A DNA stretch of 64,000 nt from Diaporthe sp. PMI_573 (GCA_021399435.1 JAJTUP010000019.1:744001-808000); one strand, 5' to 3'; shown: positions 11,101 through 21,045, counted from the first letter of the stretch. The notes: generated by a model from the sequence alone, not told the origin. Made by a program: numbers and translations.

Positions 11101-11627
11101 GCCTTCTGTGCTGCGGCAGTCCGCAAGTTATAGTTGACAAGCTTGGAATGATTCCAGTCAAGCTCCTTTGACAAGTCGAAAAGGGCGTGTTCGATCCTGT
11201 CCACATTCCAATCATCCTTCAGAGGAGTATGGAAGGATGAGCTGCTTGCGGCCAGCTGATGCGTCGCTGCATCTCTGCTCGCCTGTGGCGTGGTGATTGG
11301 ACGAGCCAACCGAATAGCTGGGCTCGGAGGGGGATGGAGTGGTAAGGCCTTGCTAACTCTGTGACCCCTTGCAGAGGAGGACTCCGGCTTTGCGGGCTTG
11401 GTTGGGGTCGTGTCCAAATGGGCCCTTGAGCGGGACGCCGACGGCTCGCTCGAGCGTGAAGTTGGCCTTGAAACGGCATGGCCACGCGATGCCGATGAAT
11501 CATATAGTTGAAAACGGCTCTCCGAGAATCTGATGGGTGGTGAAGCATTGACCCCTACACGCTGTGTCGGTCCACGGCCGGGTGCCATGTCCACATCGCT
11601 GTCACCTGTGAGGTCGATGAGATCCAT
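8172..11627 (-). CDS. kmt6: KMT6 / Enhancer-of-zeste type histone H3K27 methyltransferase
   Basis: A single open exon of 1151 aa. This is the catalytic subunit expected in Polycomb repressive complex 2, which trimethylates histone H3 Lys27 and silences facultative heterochromatin, often secondary-metabolite and effector genes in fungi. The order is: disordered N-terminus starting MDLIDLTGD; helical region with a SANT-like segment (WTDDEVALLRGLY, about 515-565); a CXC pre-SET zinc cluster at about 620-700 (CTHSGPCGKGCPC, then CRCTAENC and CACKAEGKTC); SET domain at about 728-865 with GYGLFAAEDI, the RYINHAS cofactor-site motif and GEELFFNYGENF. The CXC-SET order is specific to E(z) among SET proteins. 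The tail (866-1151) is low complexity with RG/GRG runs and acidic patches, ending RPARYRDLGE. The start at 11627 is the first ATG in frame. The stop is a TAG immediately followed in frame by the 363-codon ORF. It is divergent from pil1. Confidence 0.95.
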   Translation of the reverse strand: MDLIDLTGDSDVDMAPGRGPTQRVGVNASPPIRFSESRFQLYDSSASRGHAVSRPTSRSSEPSASRSRAHLDTTPTKPAKPESSSARGHRVSKALPLHPPPSPAIRLARPITTPQASRDAATHQLAASSSSFHTPLKDDWNVDRIEHALFDLSKELDWNHSKLVNYNLRTAAAQKAPGRRHVSSTAHLADLKLSAMPYETPQEGTMKVHIKTHGSKDTARANSGRKRMAYEVVCIKSDKPRVPEYKFHHVEISRNILTPNTMLKFIPHLRDMKDNEEERYSRWIKELEAMDAQSGFNVTSLNRGDKTRKRLKEEIAAEISLYIDRWTAKLGLDNCSKSGLVRYMATQPEHNDKMTPQQKNTIIHRLDEVGSPRATKTAKMFTEAFNHLWKHTELTLKDVLAHDETVEAVVENKKLLKDEKPEAKSKVAERLLEIVESNLLTYTILGCLYCYSHSCEHGEYDRDNQRRSLGVDLIGRFGGLMRQNMAKHLRNHQSSADRSPTRCRNLCWQDYRSGNINADVEPWTDDEVALLRGLYAASAASPSLCTNLPCLVSTLLGRPCWDVYRKQLQLGLDKYESLYELASPDSDPPKVKPLTWFDRHRKELKQDWQDHLNAHEFTRREVKDPCTHSGPCGKGCPCVDAKLLCERFCRCTAENCAYKFTGCACKAEGKTCLQSKKEGKPCICVQLNRECDPVLCQGCGAFDRADPKNAHDTDLHSYGCQNVALQRGVSKTVLLGESQIEGCGYGLFAAEDIAQDEFVIEYLGELISHDEGVRREARRGDVFDDSKHSSYLFTLLDYEGIWVDAAIYGNLSRYINHASEYDKVGKKLVNIVPQILFVNGDYRIKFKAQRDVKAGEELFFNYGENFPNLTKKLLDSKDEENQPKRGGTVRGRGGRGRGGRGRGRGSLKITTTGTKKAPRATVDEEEQVSLAEAVVNDDQDNEDDGDFRPGRSYKPRRAGTALGVRGGRKRKRHASHGLDPDDPPPARTTRGGRGRARGSRGAQRGGGRGGRRTTTKVDSITTTAAFALDGTDESSSNGTTASLIEAAPTMPTHAILGTPSSRGGRGKRRRHLDGDDSESEFKVHVPRSGGSQHSPSLRRRTRRDIPDSDEEMADFDHTDSFTRGGTAEGSSPIDRSQRKRQRPARYRDLGE

Positions 11628-12355
11628 TACAGCGGCTCCAGTCAGATTCGATCAGCACTTGAAGAAGCAGTTGGGAGTGACCATGGCCATCCAGGTCGCA
11701 GAAGGTTTTTGGCTGGGACGCTCAAAGTTGAGTAGCCCCGAGATGGTGGTTCTGCAATGATGGGGCTCAGGCCAGAAAAGCCGTGTGTCGATTGTGGGCA
11801 GATCTTGCTGGGTCTTGGGCCCAGAGGACGAGGCTTGATCCCAGTTCAAGGTTTCCAGTCGCTGTGGTGGTGATAGTAGTATCAAGGCGCGTGATACCAA
11901 ACGGTTGTGGGTGGTGCAGGGACGTCCTGACTGTAGCCCAGGATTTGCTGGCAGATTGAATCGCAGGTTGGAGCAGTGACACTGGAGACAATCTGATCTC
12001 ACCAGATGGGTGGAGATTAAGTCAGGAAAAGTTCAGGCGTGGGCCTCCCTGCCGTCCAGACCAGCGGGCAAGTGAATTCTCTGGCACAACTGAGAAGTCG
12101 ATGACTTGAGGTTTGTCGATGGGGTGCGACTGGGCCTGTGGTGGAGAGGGCAGAAAATTATAAGGCTCGTATGGCAAACGCGTCGCTGGCCTGGCAATGG
12201 AATGGAGTTGAAAGAAGCCAGAGCTGCCACAATGGGAACTTCACTTCTTGGATCGGGGAGATGTTTTCAAATCATGAGAGGCAGTAATAGTCGTGTGTTG
12301 AGATGGGCCTGGATGGTGCAGCCATTCACACAGTCAAGTCGCGTAAGACACAGCT

Positions 12356-12379
12356 GGTGCAGGTGCAGGTGCAGGTGTA
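12356..12379. repeat. Hexamer tandem repeat, unit GGTGCA
   Basis: Three perfect copies and one imperfect copy in the kmt6-pil1 intergenic region. Confidence 0.85.
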
Positions 12380-13373
12380 AGATAATCGGGGTTGCCTGTA
12401 CGCGTGCCCCTGCAACCACCTGGGCCGAAAGGTTTTTGTTTGGAAGGAGCTACAACCCGGGTGGTACTATAGCTACTAGCGGGGCTGCACAGGGTTCACC
12501 TGCAGGTACACCGGTATATGTTCGCCAGGGTTTGATGGACTAAATCATGAGAACCCCCCCGGGCCGTTTTCCTGCAGTATGTATACATTTAGACAATAAA
12601 CCCTTTTTTTTATAAGGCTATAAAATAAAACTCCGTGCTTTCTTCCTCCTCTTCTATAGTTGGTGCTTAAATGTGGATTGTATTAACTGTGTAAGTAAAG
12701 AAACCGGGAATCTATAGCCTATTTACAAGCAGAGGTGTGGGTGAGATCATTTGGTCTTGGAGCATGGCTCTTCTATCTATAAAGGTACCCATTCAAGCCC
12801 ATGAGTCCGAAATAAGACATGGTCTGGGCCATGCAGACTGCCGATTAAAGGAAATTGGTTAAACATTTGTTATAAACATTGGCTTAGGCTGTTCCTGTGG
12901 GCATAATCATCAGTCACCCCCGGCACTGGTTGGCATCAGCGGCTGGTCGGATGAAACATTTCCATGCTCTCCAATTCGCCACCAAAGGTGCAGAGACAGA
13001 CCAGACTGAGCAGACCACCCAGCTTCGCCCATCCTAAACAGGCGGTTTTGTGCACGGTTTCGAACTGCCAGTGCCACGCTGTGAACGGAGCTTTTCCAAA
13101 AGGGAGCTAAGACCATCCCTTAGCATCCTCTAGCATCCCTTAGCACTGCTTCGCAGTCCAGTTATGACGTCGCCCGTCTCTCCCGGGCGCTCAGGGGCCT
13201 TCAGCTTTGCCATTGTCCGCCAACGAAGTACCATCTCGGTCGGCCTCGACCTCCTGGCTGATCTTCGCATTCCATCCCTTTCACCTCCACTATTTACTCC
13301 CGAGGCTCCCCAAGCTTGTCCAACGCCCCCCCTGCTTTGCTTCCACCGAAACTGTATCTCCCTCCGGACGGCC

Positions 13374-13389
13374 CACGTGGACTTATAAG
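13374..13389 (+). promoter_or_regulatory. Putative pil1 promoter elements: CACGTG box and TATAAG
   Basis: A CACGTG palindrome at 13374-13379 is followed by a TATA-like TATAAG at 13384-13389, about 130 bp upstream of the pil1 ATG, with a CT-rich leader between. The positions suit a core promoter; the function is inferred. Confidence 0.4.
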
Positions 13390-13514
13390 CTTACCTCTGA
13401 TCTGTCGTGACGTGACGCCAATCATCAATATCCATATCCACCGCTTTCCCTCGACCCACAGACCTCTGTCAACAACACTTTCTCCCCTGGCTAGTATCAC
13501 AGGAGAGGCTCAAC

Positions 13515-14782
13515 ATGCATCGGACCTATTCTATGCGCCAGACGAGGGCGCCTACCGCGTCTCAGATCCAGGTGAGTCCTGGCCCCATTGCACTCACCAT
13601 CAGGAACTGTAGCCTGATCACCACTTCACCAGAACCCTCCACCGCCAGCCTCGAGCACCAAGTCAGGCCGTCTCTTCGGCCGTGGCGGATTCGGTACGTA
13701 CCGGTCCCCAGCAATCGTGTCGCGATGCGCATAACGAGAAACACAGTCACAATTAACGGGTAGCACAGGGCATGCTCTTCGAGGAAAGACCGCGGGCGCA
13801 TTCGGCCCGGACCTAGCTAAGAAGCTGTCGCAGCTGGTCAAGATGGAGAAGAACGTCATGCGCAGCCTGGAAACAGTTGCAAAGGAGCGGATGGAAGTTG
13901 CTGTACGTGTTCAACCACCCTGACGGATATTCCGGCCGCTTCTGACTCGGCTCACAGCAACAACTCTCCATCTGGGGCGAGGCTTGCGACGAGGACGTCT
14001 CGGACGTCACGGATAAGCTAGGCGTCCTAATCTACGAAATCGGCGAGCTTGAGGACCAGTACGTCGACCGTTATGACCAATACCGCGTGACCGTCAAGAG
14101 CATCCGGAACATCGAAGCCTCAGTGCAGCCGAGCCGAGACCGCAAGCAAAAGATCACGGATCAGATCGCGCAGCTGAAATACAAGGAGCCCAACTCCCCC
14201 AAGATTGTCGTCCTCGAGCAAGAACTCGTCCGCGCCGAGGCAGAGTCCCTGGTCGCCGAAGCGCAGCTGTCCAATATCACGCGGGAGAAGATCAAGGCCG
14301 CATACACGTACCAGTTTGATGCCCTACGGGAGCACTGCGAGAAAGTTGCCATCATCGCCGGGTACGGCAAGCATCTCCTGGAGCTAATCGACGACACGCC
14401 CGTGACACCTGGGGAGACCCGTGCCGCCTACGACGGATACGAGGCCAGCAAAGCCATCATCCAGGACTGCGAGGATGCCCTGACCAACTGGGTCACGCAG
14501 AAGGCCGCTGTCTCCTCCAAGCTGTCGACTCGAGCCCGTACGCTGTCAACCCGCCGCCGCAACAACATCAAGGCCAGGTCGGAAGGACATGATCTGTCAA
14601 ACCAAGATGTCCCGCTTAATGACCGGGACTCGTGGGTGCCGGCCGGACAGCACAAGGGCGAATATGACGATGGGGAGGAGGAGGAGGAGGAGGAGGAGGA
14701 GGAGGAGGATGACTTGCTGGAAAGCGAGAACGGCCTGAACGGGGAGCACCGTGGCCGCACTCAGGAGGCTGTTGCAGCATAA
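13515..14782 (+). CDS. pilA: Eisosome core component Pil1/Lsp1 (BAR-domain protein)
   Basis: Exons 13515-13571, 13633-13693, 13769-13902 and 13958-14782 give 358 aa, close to the usual 300-360. Pil1/Lsp1 proteins form BAR-domain filaments that shape the furrow-like eisosomes under the plasma membrane. Family hallmarks are present: an N-terminus MHRTYSMRQTRAPTASQ; the LFGRGGFGHALRGKTAGAFG block, built across two introns; then helices with LSQLVKMEKNVMRSLE, LSIWGE, YRVTVKSIRNIEASVQPSR and KIKAAYTYQFDAL. The C-terminal tail is acidic with eleven consecutive Glu encoded by a GAG microsatellite. The first three introns (61, 75 and 55 bp) all restore frame, and the third has a CTGAC branch site. 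Aspergillus has two paralogues, PilA and PilB; which one this is cannot be decided here. Confidence 0.95.
14675..14707 (+). repeat. (GAG)11 coding microsatellite in pil1
   Basis: Eleven identical GAG codons encode a poly-Glu stretch in the acidic C-terminal tail. Identical codons suggest expansion by slippage, so the length may vary between strains. Confidence 0.95.
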
Positions 14783-15750
14783 TACTGGCAAAAGTCGACC
14801 AGCGCACAATCTACAGTGTAATGTTTATAATGACGCGACTTACTAATTGAAAAGTCTTTGAGGGACGTGGTTCGACGACTTGTAGTCTGGGACTTGGGAT
14901 ATACACGAAGGTGGGCGCTTGGAACAATCAGGATTGCAGGCGGGAATTTTACGGCGGGGCGTGGCTTTGGTTCACTTCATGATTGCTTTGGTATCAATTT
15001 TAAGCGCACATGCAATTCAAGTCAATTTCAATTCCTCAAATGCAGAAAATGGGACGTTTCGGGTGTTTTGAGCGTTGATTGTAGAGGCACGAACATCGAC
15101 ACATGACTATTCTTGCCCACGATGTCACTCCAAGCAAGTGATGATGTCCGCACCCGTCTCGAGCCTGAACGAAGGAAGCAGGTTTGGAATGGCCACACCA
15201 TCCGGGCCACCCACACCAACGCTCACGGCACGTCGGCCCAAACAGAGTCGCTTTCTGCCTTCCAGTCTAGGCTGACACCCTTCTGTCAAATGCAGCATGC
15301 ACCTCTCGCCCATGAGGCAGACAACATGAATAGGGGCATAGCCAACACGGTTGGCAGGTATGATGCGCAGGCACTCCCTCTTTCCCCGTTCTGGCGTCCA
15401 ATTTGTCGTCAGCCTCTGACAGCGCACTAGCAGGAGCTGTCAAGAAGACCCATGAAGCCCTGGTCGTGCATCTGGGCATAAACTTGACTGTGCCAAAAGT
15501 CAGGGTCTTGCTCGGTGAAAGTGCTCGTTGTGCTCGTGAAAGCGCCGTCTTGTGACCGCTCCCAGGCGCTTCCCAGGCGCATCGTCTGAATGATGAACTG
15601 CATGTGCGCGCATGAGGGGGATCGTAATCTCGTTCACTGCGCCGTTGGCCCGCGGGTGCTGCTGAGGTGGATATGTCGGCCAATGATTGTGGTATCGCCC
15701 AAGGGTCGACCTTGGTGTCGCCGGGTCCTGTCGCCCAGTCAGACTTGTCG
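14783..15750. other. Intergenic region between convergent pil1 and naa38
   Basis: It should hold the two facing 3' UTRs. Short ORFs on both strands show no protein-like character. Confidence 0.6.
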
Positions 15751-16158
15751 TCACTGGTTCTTCACCTGGCTGGCGAAGTCTTCCTTCTCGATGCGCGCAA
15801 TGTGCTCCCCAGGCACGACAACGAGCCCGAGGTAGCGGTGGATCAGCTCCATCTTGATGGTGGTGGCGTCGGCGCCGGAGGCGGCTGCTGCTTTGGCTCG
15901 CTGTTCGGGGGAGGGTTGGCGGTACTCGTAGGTGTGTGCTAGAACTAAGTTCCGGTCCTACAACGACTCAGCCGAATGGCCTCGCTAGGCGCCGGACGGG
16001 CGGTATAGTGAAGAGGTGCGGCTTACTGGGTCGGTGCACTTGAATTCCCCCCAGAACATGCGCTCGTCTGTCGTGTGAATGCGAAGCTTCTTGTTCAGCA
16101 GGGACTCTAGGAAGCCTCGCGCCTCATCCTTGTCCATCTTTTCTTCGGAGGCCGACAT
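15751..16158 (-). CDS. naa38: LSm-domain NatC auxiliary subunit NAA38 (LSMD1/Mak31-like)
   Basis: Exons 16158-16027 and 15957-15751 (transcript order) give 112 aa. The joined protein is a single Sm-like fold: an N-terminal helix (EARGFLESLLNKKLRI), Sm1 with DERMFWGEFKCTDPDRN followed by LAHTYEYR, an Ala-rich loop, and Sm2 with RYLGLVVVPGEHIARIE. The VPGEHI motif marks the NAA38/LSMD1 branch rather than spliceosomal Sm/LSm proteins. NAA38 is the small auxiliary subunit of the NatC N-terminal acetyltransferase, with Naa30 and Naa35, in the cytosol. The 69-bp intron starts GTAAGC and ends TAG, and its removal joins the codons in phase 0 inside a conserved block. Without the splice the frame ends within 15 codons. 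It is divergent from rad2, 475 bp between the start codons. Confidence 0.9.
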
Positions 16159-16633
16159 ATTCCAATGTCCTGGTCCGCCCCCGGAATTGTGGCAAGGACT
16201 AGTGGCTGTCAATGTCTTTTGCGACCCGGGGGTGAGGAGCCTGTCGAGGTCGGTCCTCGGCAGCCAGGTGGACCCTCTGGCGGTCGAGGTCGACGACACT
16301 GGGGCTCCTTGTCCGTTTCGCTCCCGTCCCGTGACGGGGCGGGTGCTTCGCGAGTGATGACGGCATTTCAGTGGGGCGATAAGCCGCTTATCAAGCTGAA
16401 CGCGCCCGGGTGCGCCTCGCATTCCCTCGGGCTAGAACCAACCGTCTTGGGAGGAGTCAGACCGAGCAATCCGCTGATAACTCCTCTTCCTGTTATTGAC
16501 CGACAGGCTCCCCTCCAGTGGTGTACTAATACGCAGCTATCATGGGACTGGTGAGGTATGCAGAGCCTCTCCCAGGTTGACACGCTATACCGATCTCCCC
16601 ACCCGATCCGTTGAAGCCTGGAACACCGTCACC
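16159..16633. promoter_or_regulatory. Shared divergent promoter region of naa38 and rad2
   Basis: These 475 bp separate the two start codons and must contain both 5' leaders and core promoters. I see no clear TATA element. The reading frame upstream of the rad2 ATG is open but lacks family character. Confidence 0.5.
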
Positions 16634-19600
16634 ATGGGAGTCAACGGTCTCTGGACAGTCGTACAGCCCTGTGCCCGGCCAACCAACCTTGCAACACTCA
16701 ACCGCAAGCGGCTCGCCGTGGATGCTTCTATCTGGATTTACCAGTTCCTCAAAGCAGTGCGCGACAAAGAGGGAAACGCCCTGCGCAACAGCCATGTTGT
16801 AGGTTTCTTCCGGAGGATATGCAAATTGCTGTGGTTCGGTATCAAGCCCATCTTCGTATTTGACGGTGGGGCCCCTGCCCTGAAGCGCGCCACCCTGCAA
16901 GGCCGCCGCAGGCGCAGGGAGGGCAGACGTGAAGATGCCGTGCGCACCGCGGGGAAGTTGCTCGCTGTACAGATGCAGAGGATCGCCCAGGAGGAGGATG
17001 AGAAGCGCAAGGAGAGAGAGCGACGCAGGTATGCAAGCCAGGAGGACGGGGCGGTCCCAGGCGAGCAGCTGCCCGACATGAACAATATCGTATACGCCGA
17101 TGAGGCGTTCAAGCCGGAAGAGGAACGCACAAAGGAGAGGAGGTTCTTTCGGCAGGATCAGTACCATCTACCGGAATTGGGGACCAGCATCGAAAAGATG
17201 GGCAAGCCGGAGGACCCTCGGATCATGAGCGTCGAGGAGCTGGAGGACTATGCGAGACAATTCCACAACGGTGAAGATGTCAACCTGTACGACTTCAGTA
17301 AAATCGATTTTGATGGCGACTTTTTCAAGAGCTTGCCACCCGCAGATCGGTACAACATCCTCAACGCGGCACGTTTACGCAGTCGGCTCAGGATGGGACT
17401 GAGTAAAGAGCAGCTAGGCGTCATGTTTCCCAACCGCATGGACTTCTCGAGGTTTCAAGTTGAGCGCGTCCAAGAGCGCAATCGTCTCACGCAGAGGCTC
17501 ATGTTCGAGATGAATATGGGTGGCGACTTGACAGTCACTGGAGGCGGACGAGTTGCTGGAGACAGGAATCGAGAATACATCCTGGTGAGGAACGAAAATG
17601 CTGATGGTGGCTGGGCGCTGGGGGTCGTTAGCACCGAGAAAGACTTGGGTGAAGCTCACAAGCCGATTGATGTCGACAAATTGCACTTCAAGTTCGATGC
17701 AAAGGACGAAGACGAGGGTGCAGACGAGGACGATGACGAAGATTTTGAGGACGTGCCTATAGAAGGTCTAAACCGTCTACCAAAGATCAGAGGTCACAGA
17801 GTGCGATTTCAGGACGGCTTGGATCAGGATGCGGAGTCGCTATTCGGAGACGAGAACGAAGCCGGCGATGATTTATTTGTGGCTCAAGACAACGAGGAGG
17901 AACTTGCAGCAGATGAGGATGAAGACGTTGCACGAGCGATTGAGATGTCCCTCCGAAACCAACATGGTCCTGGCAAGGAGGTTGGAGCAATTCAGGGGGA
18001 TGACCAATTCGAAGACGCGCAAAAGCCTGAATGGGAGCAAAAAGCCGTCGATGGACCGCAACCGATCGCATCCACAACCGGCAGCATGTTTGCGCACATC
18101 ATCAACAATCGAGCCAACGCAGCCGTACCAAAGAGAAGACAGAGTGCCGACAGCGACAGTGAAGAAGACCTGCAAGCAGCGCTGAGGGCCGCAAGGAAGA
18201 AGAAATCCGCAATAAAATCGAAATCGACGGAGCCTATACGGCCCAACGTGAAGAATCCTTTTGACGGACCTCTACCGTTCGAGAAATTGAATTGGAGGAA
18301 CTCCATATTCGAGAAGAAGCCTCAGCCCAAGCCTAAACCAGATGAAAGTCTCCAAGATATTTTCGAGTCCGAGGGTGGCTTTCAAATTGAAGTACCGGAC
18401 GAGAAATCGGGTGACAAAGTCCGAGCGGCAGGCTCGGAAGGTGGAATCCATCTTGAGGACGAGAATCTCGAGGGAGGTTTCCAGAAGGAAACTGGCGCGG
18501 ACAAAGCACCGCAACCTTTGCCTCCGTGGATGATCAACGACGAATCAGATATTCGGGAGAAAATGCAGAAGCAGCGACGTATCGAGACCGAGGTCAATGA
18601 GGAGGATCAGCGGCTAGCTGAGGAAGAAGAACGCCTCCGAATGAAGCGACGGAATGAAATTGTCGAAATCGAGTCATCTGACGACGATGACGGCTTCGAG
18701 ATTGTCGATGCGCCGCCAAACACGTCTGCTTCCCTTGGGCAACCTGGCGCGAATGAGACATCAACCGTAAATACTGGTATCACGGTCACATTACCGTCGG
18801 CTGACAAGGAAAGCTCTGAAGGTGGACCGAAAGCAACCCTAGAGGCAAATCCAGGGGAGGTTGTCAGTCAAAATGGCGAGGGCGAGAACCGCAATAGTGT
18901 GGATCAGCCTCAGGCAGGTCGTTGTCCATCATCTGAGATGGAGTTTGAGAATGTTGAGTTGCCGCAACAAAGCCATGCAGCAACCTCGCCGCCGAATCAA
19001 GAGCAAGAAGGAGATGACGCCGAAGATATAGCATTTGAAGACGTCGAGATGTCGCAAGAGCAGTCCAAAGTTGCTGAGGCAACCGCAACAGCCGAAAAGC
19101 CAGCGGGAAACAATGAAATTGGCCTCCAGGATGTCGCGCCGCCAACGCCACCGATAGCTCAGCAGGAAAGGGTCGAAGGCATCGCGCCAGTAGTTGACCC
19201 ATCCATAGTAGATGACGACGGCATCTTCTCGGACGGCGACTACGAGGAATTTAGTGACCCCGAGGAAGAACAGCTCCTGGCGCAGATGGCCGAGGAGGCC
19301 GAAGAGCATGCCCGGTTCGCAAGCCAGCTGAACAACAAACCAGCTTATCAGAACCAAGAAGACTACGAGCGGGAGCTGCGAGCACTACGGAACCAGCAGA
19401 AGAAAGACAGGCGTGACGCCGACGAGGTGACGCAAATCATGGTGACCGAGTGCCAAGCACTGCTGCGCTTGTTCGGCATCCCGTATATAACAGCACCAAT
19501 GGAGGCAGAGGCCCAGTGCGCCGGGCTGGTACATCTCGGGCTCGTCGATGGTATTGTCACCGACGACTCTGACATTTTCCTGTTTGGCGGCACGAGAGTC

Positions 19601-20536
19601 TACAAGAACATGTTCAACAGCAACAAATTTGTCGAGTGCTACCTGTCTGACGACCTCGAGAAAGAGCTATCGCTGTCCCGTGACCAGCTCATCTCAATAG
19701 CGCACCTGCTGGGGTCCGACTACACCGAAGGCCTTCCCGGAATTGGACCCGTTACGGCCGTAGAAATTCTCTCGGAGTTCCCGGGCCGGGAAGGACTGGC
19801 TGAGTTCAAGGAATGGTGGACTGAGGTGCAGCAGAACGTCAACCGGCCTAAGGAAGCCGATGCGCACTCTGCATTCAGGAAGAAATTCCGCAAGAGCCAG
19901 GCCACCAAGCTCTTCTTGCACCCGAGTTTTCCCAGCCCGGCTGTCTACGACGCCTACCTGCACCCGGACGTCGACAAGAATCCGGAGCAGTTCCAGTGGG
20001 GGGCGCCGGACCTGGAAGGGCTGCGGCGGTTCCTGATGGCGACAATCGGGTGGAGCCCAGAGCGGACGGACGAGGTGCTCGTGCCGGTTATCAGGGATGT
20101 GAACCGCAGGGACATGGAAGGCACGCAGAGCAATATCACTAGGTATTTCGAGGGGAGCGTGGGCGTTGGTGCGAAGGAGGCCTTTGCGCCTAGGCAAAGG
20201 CAAGCAGGGAGTAAGAGAATGGCGGCTGCGGTGAACCGGTTGCGAGCCAATGTCAGTGGGGCTGGGGCTGTGGCAGCAGGGCCAGACAACTCTGGTGACG
20301 GCACGTCAGTCGTAGGATCCGATAAGGCACCTCGGGGAGGCAGCGGAGGAAAGACACGAAAGCGCAAGGCCCGAGTCGCAGCCGTTGTTGAAGGCGATGG
20401 TGATGGTGATGACGACGAGGATGACGATGACCGTGATGATGACTTTGTCGATGAGGACAGGCAAGGGACAACTGGGAAGGCTGGCTCCCGGAATAGAGGT
20501 CGGGGGAAAGCAAAAGGGAAAAAGGCAAAGACCTAG
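16634..20536 (+). CDS. rad2: Rad2/XPG structure-specific DNA endonuclease (nucleotide excision repair)
   Basis: One exon, 1300 aa. Rad2/XPG makes the 3' incision in nucleotide excision repair and also binds TFIIH. The start is MGVNGLW at 16634 with Kozak context CACCATGG, the universal FEN/XPG start; the frame is open upstream but that part is not conserved. The N-nuclease block has the metal-binding aspartates in LAVDAS (D30) and FVFDGG (D77), at the same numbers as human XPG. A long acidic spacer (about 100-930) includes a UIM-like DEDVARAIEMSL. The I-nuclease block starts near 935 with APMEAEAQCAGL and VTDDSDIFLFG, then the helix-two-turn-helix GSDYTEGLPGIGPVTAVEIL. A PIP-box-like QSNITRYF lies near 1166. 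The tail has an Asp-rich run and ends in a basic GKAKGKKAKT, probably a nuclear signal. The spacer is long, as expected for Rad2 rather than FEN1. Confidence 0.97.
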   Translation: MGVNGLWTVVQPCARPTNLATLNRKRLAVDASIWIYQFLKAVRDKEGNALRNSHVVGFFRRICKLLWFGIKPIFVFDGGAPALKRATLQGRRRRREGRREDAVRTAGKLLAVQMQRIAQEEDEKRKERERRRYASQEDGAVPGEQLPDMNNIVYADEAFKPEEERTKERRFFRQDQYHLPELGTSIEKMGKPEDPRIMSVEELEDYARQFHNGEDVNLYDFSKIDFDGDFFKSLPPADRYNILNAARLRSRLRMGLSKEQLGVMFPNRMDFSRFQVERVQERNRLTQRLMFEMNMGGDLTVTGGGRVAGDRNREYILVRNENADGGWALGVVSTEKDLGEAHKPIDVDKLHFKFDAKDEDEGADEDDDEDFEDVPIEGLNRLPKIRGHRVRFQDGLDQDAESLFGDENEAGDDLFVAQDNEEELAADEDEDVARAIEMSLRNQHGPGKEVGAIQGDDQFEDAQKPEWEQKAVDGPQPIASTTGSMFAHIINNRANAAVPKRRQSADSDSEEDLQAALRAARKKKSAIKSKSTEPIRPNVKNPFDGPLPFEKLNWRNSIFEKKPQPKPKPDESLQDIFESEGGFQIEVPDEKSGDKVRAAGSEGGIHLEDENLEGGFQKETGADKAPQPLPPWMINDESDIREKMQKQRRIETEVNEEDQRLAEEEERLRMKRRNEIVEIESSDDDDGFEIVDAPPNTSASLGQPGANETSTVNTGITVTLPSADKESSEGGPKATLEANPGEVVSQNGEGENRNSVDQPQAGRCPSSEMEFENVELPQQSHAATSPPNQEQEGDDAEDIAFEDVEMSQEQSKVAEATATAEKPAGNNEIGLQDVAPPTPPIAQQERVEGIAPVVDPSIVDDDGIFSDGDYEEFSDPEEEQLLAQMAEEAEEHARFASQLNNKPAYQNQEDYERELRALRNQQKKDRRDADEVTQIMVTECQALLRLFGIPYITAPMEAEAQCAGLVHLGLVDGIVTDDSDIFLFGGTRVYKNMFNSNKFVECYLSDDLEKELSLSRDQLISIAHLLGSDYTEGLPGIGPVTAVEILSEFPGREGLAEFKEWWTEVQQNVNRPKEADAHSAFRKKFRKSQATKLFLHPSFPSPAVYDAYLHPDVDKNPEQFQWGAPDLEGLRRFLMATIGWSPERTDEVLVPVIRDVNRRDMEGTQSNITRYFEGSVGVGAKEAFAPRQRQAGSKRMAAAVNRLRANVSGAGAVAAGPDNSGDGTSVVGSDKAPRGGSGGKTRKRKARVAAVVEGDGDGDDDEDDDDRDDDFVDEDRQGTTGKAGSRNRGRGKAKGKKAKT

Positions 20537-21045
20537 GGTATCAAAATTCGAGATCAAATGTGTGTATTTGTTGAAGACAGATTGATGGACATGCAATATC
20601 ACCAAGCCCGTAGCTGCTGCTTTGGAATACCCTAGGTAGGTGCCTAGGTACCTAGGTAGGTTGGTAGATACCGCCTGTTGCTTACGTAGCCACCTGACCC
20701 ACTGTAGCTCCGAATTGGGCGCCCCTGATTCGCCAGGACCAGCAGCCCGTTCTGTTCCGAGCTCCATTGGAATTTTCGCAGCACGCACCTCGCCCGGCCC
20801 TGATTCCAAGTCTGCAGCAGTCCTGCGGTGGCCGGTAAACCAAAAGCTGCGCTCTCAACCTCCATCGCCACGGTCTCAACCCGACTCGCCTCCAGCCAGT
20901 CCACCCCACGACGAAACACTCCTTTTCAACCTCGACCACGACCACCAGGTGGCCCCGCCTCTCTCCCGCCAATTGACCGCTCCTCGGAACTCACGACCAG
21001 AACCGGACCACAGCAGACCCGAGAGGTTAACCCCCGTCCACCACA
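20537..21045. other. Intergenic region between rad2 and atp20
   Basis: It contains the rad2 3' UTR, a CCTAGG-rich palindromic stretch (listed separately) and the CT-rich leader of atp20. An open frame crosses the leader from 20640 but encodes Arg/Pro-rich sequence out of frame with atp20. Confidence 0.6.
20631..20660. repeat. CCTAGG-rich palindromic repeat
   Basis: Three copies of CCTAGGTA-type units in 30 bp, including the perfect 14-bp palindrome CCTAGGTACCTAGG at 20643-20656. Confidence 0.85.

Larger units (their letters stand above)
11628..13514. other. Divergent intergenic region between kmt6 and pil1
   Basis: It should hold both promoters. A relatively AT-rich stretch lies at about 12590-12900. 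I found no convincing ORF. A hexamer repeat and a likely pil1 promoter are listed separately. Confidence 0.6.

Noticed and set aside
16496..16633. N-terminal extension of the rad2 frame by 46 codons
   Set aside because: MGVNGLW is the invariant start of the family and has a good Kozak context; the upstream residues are not conserved in type.
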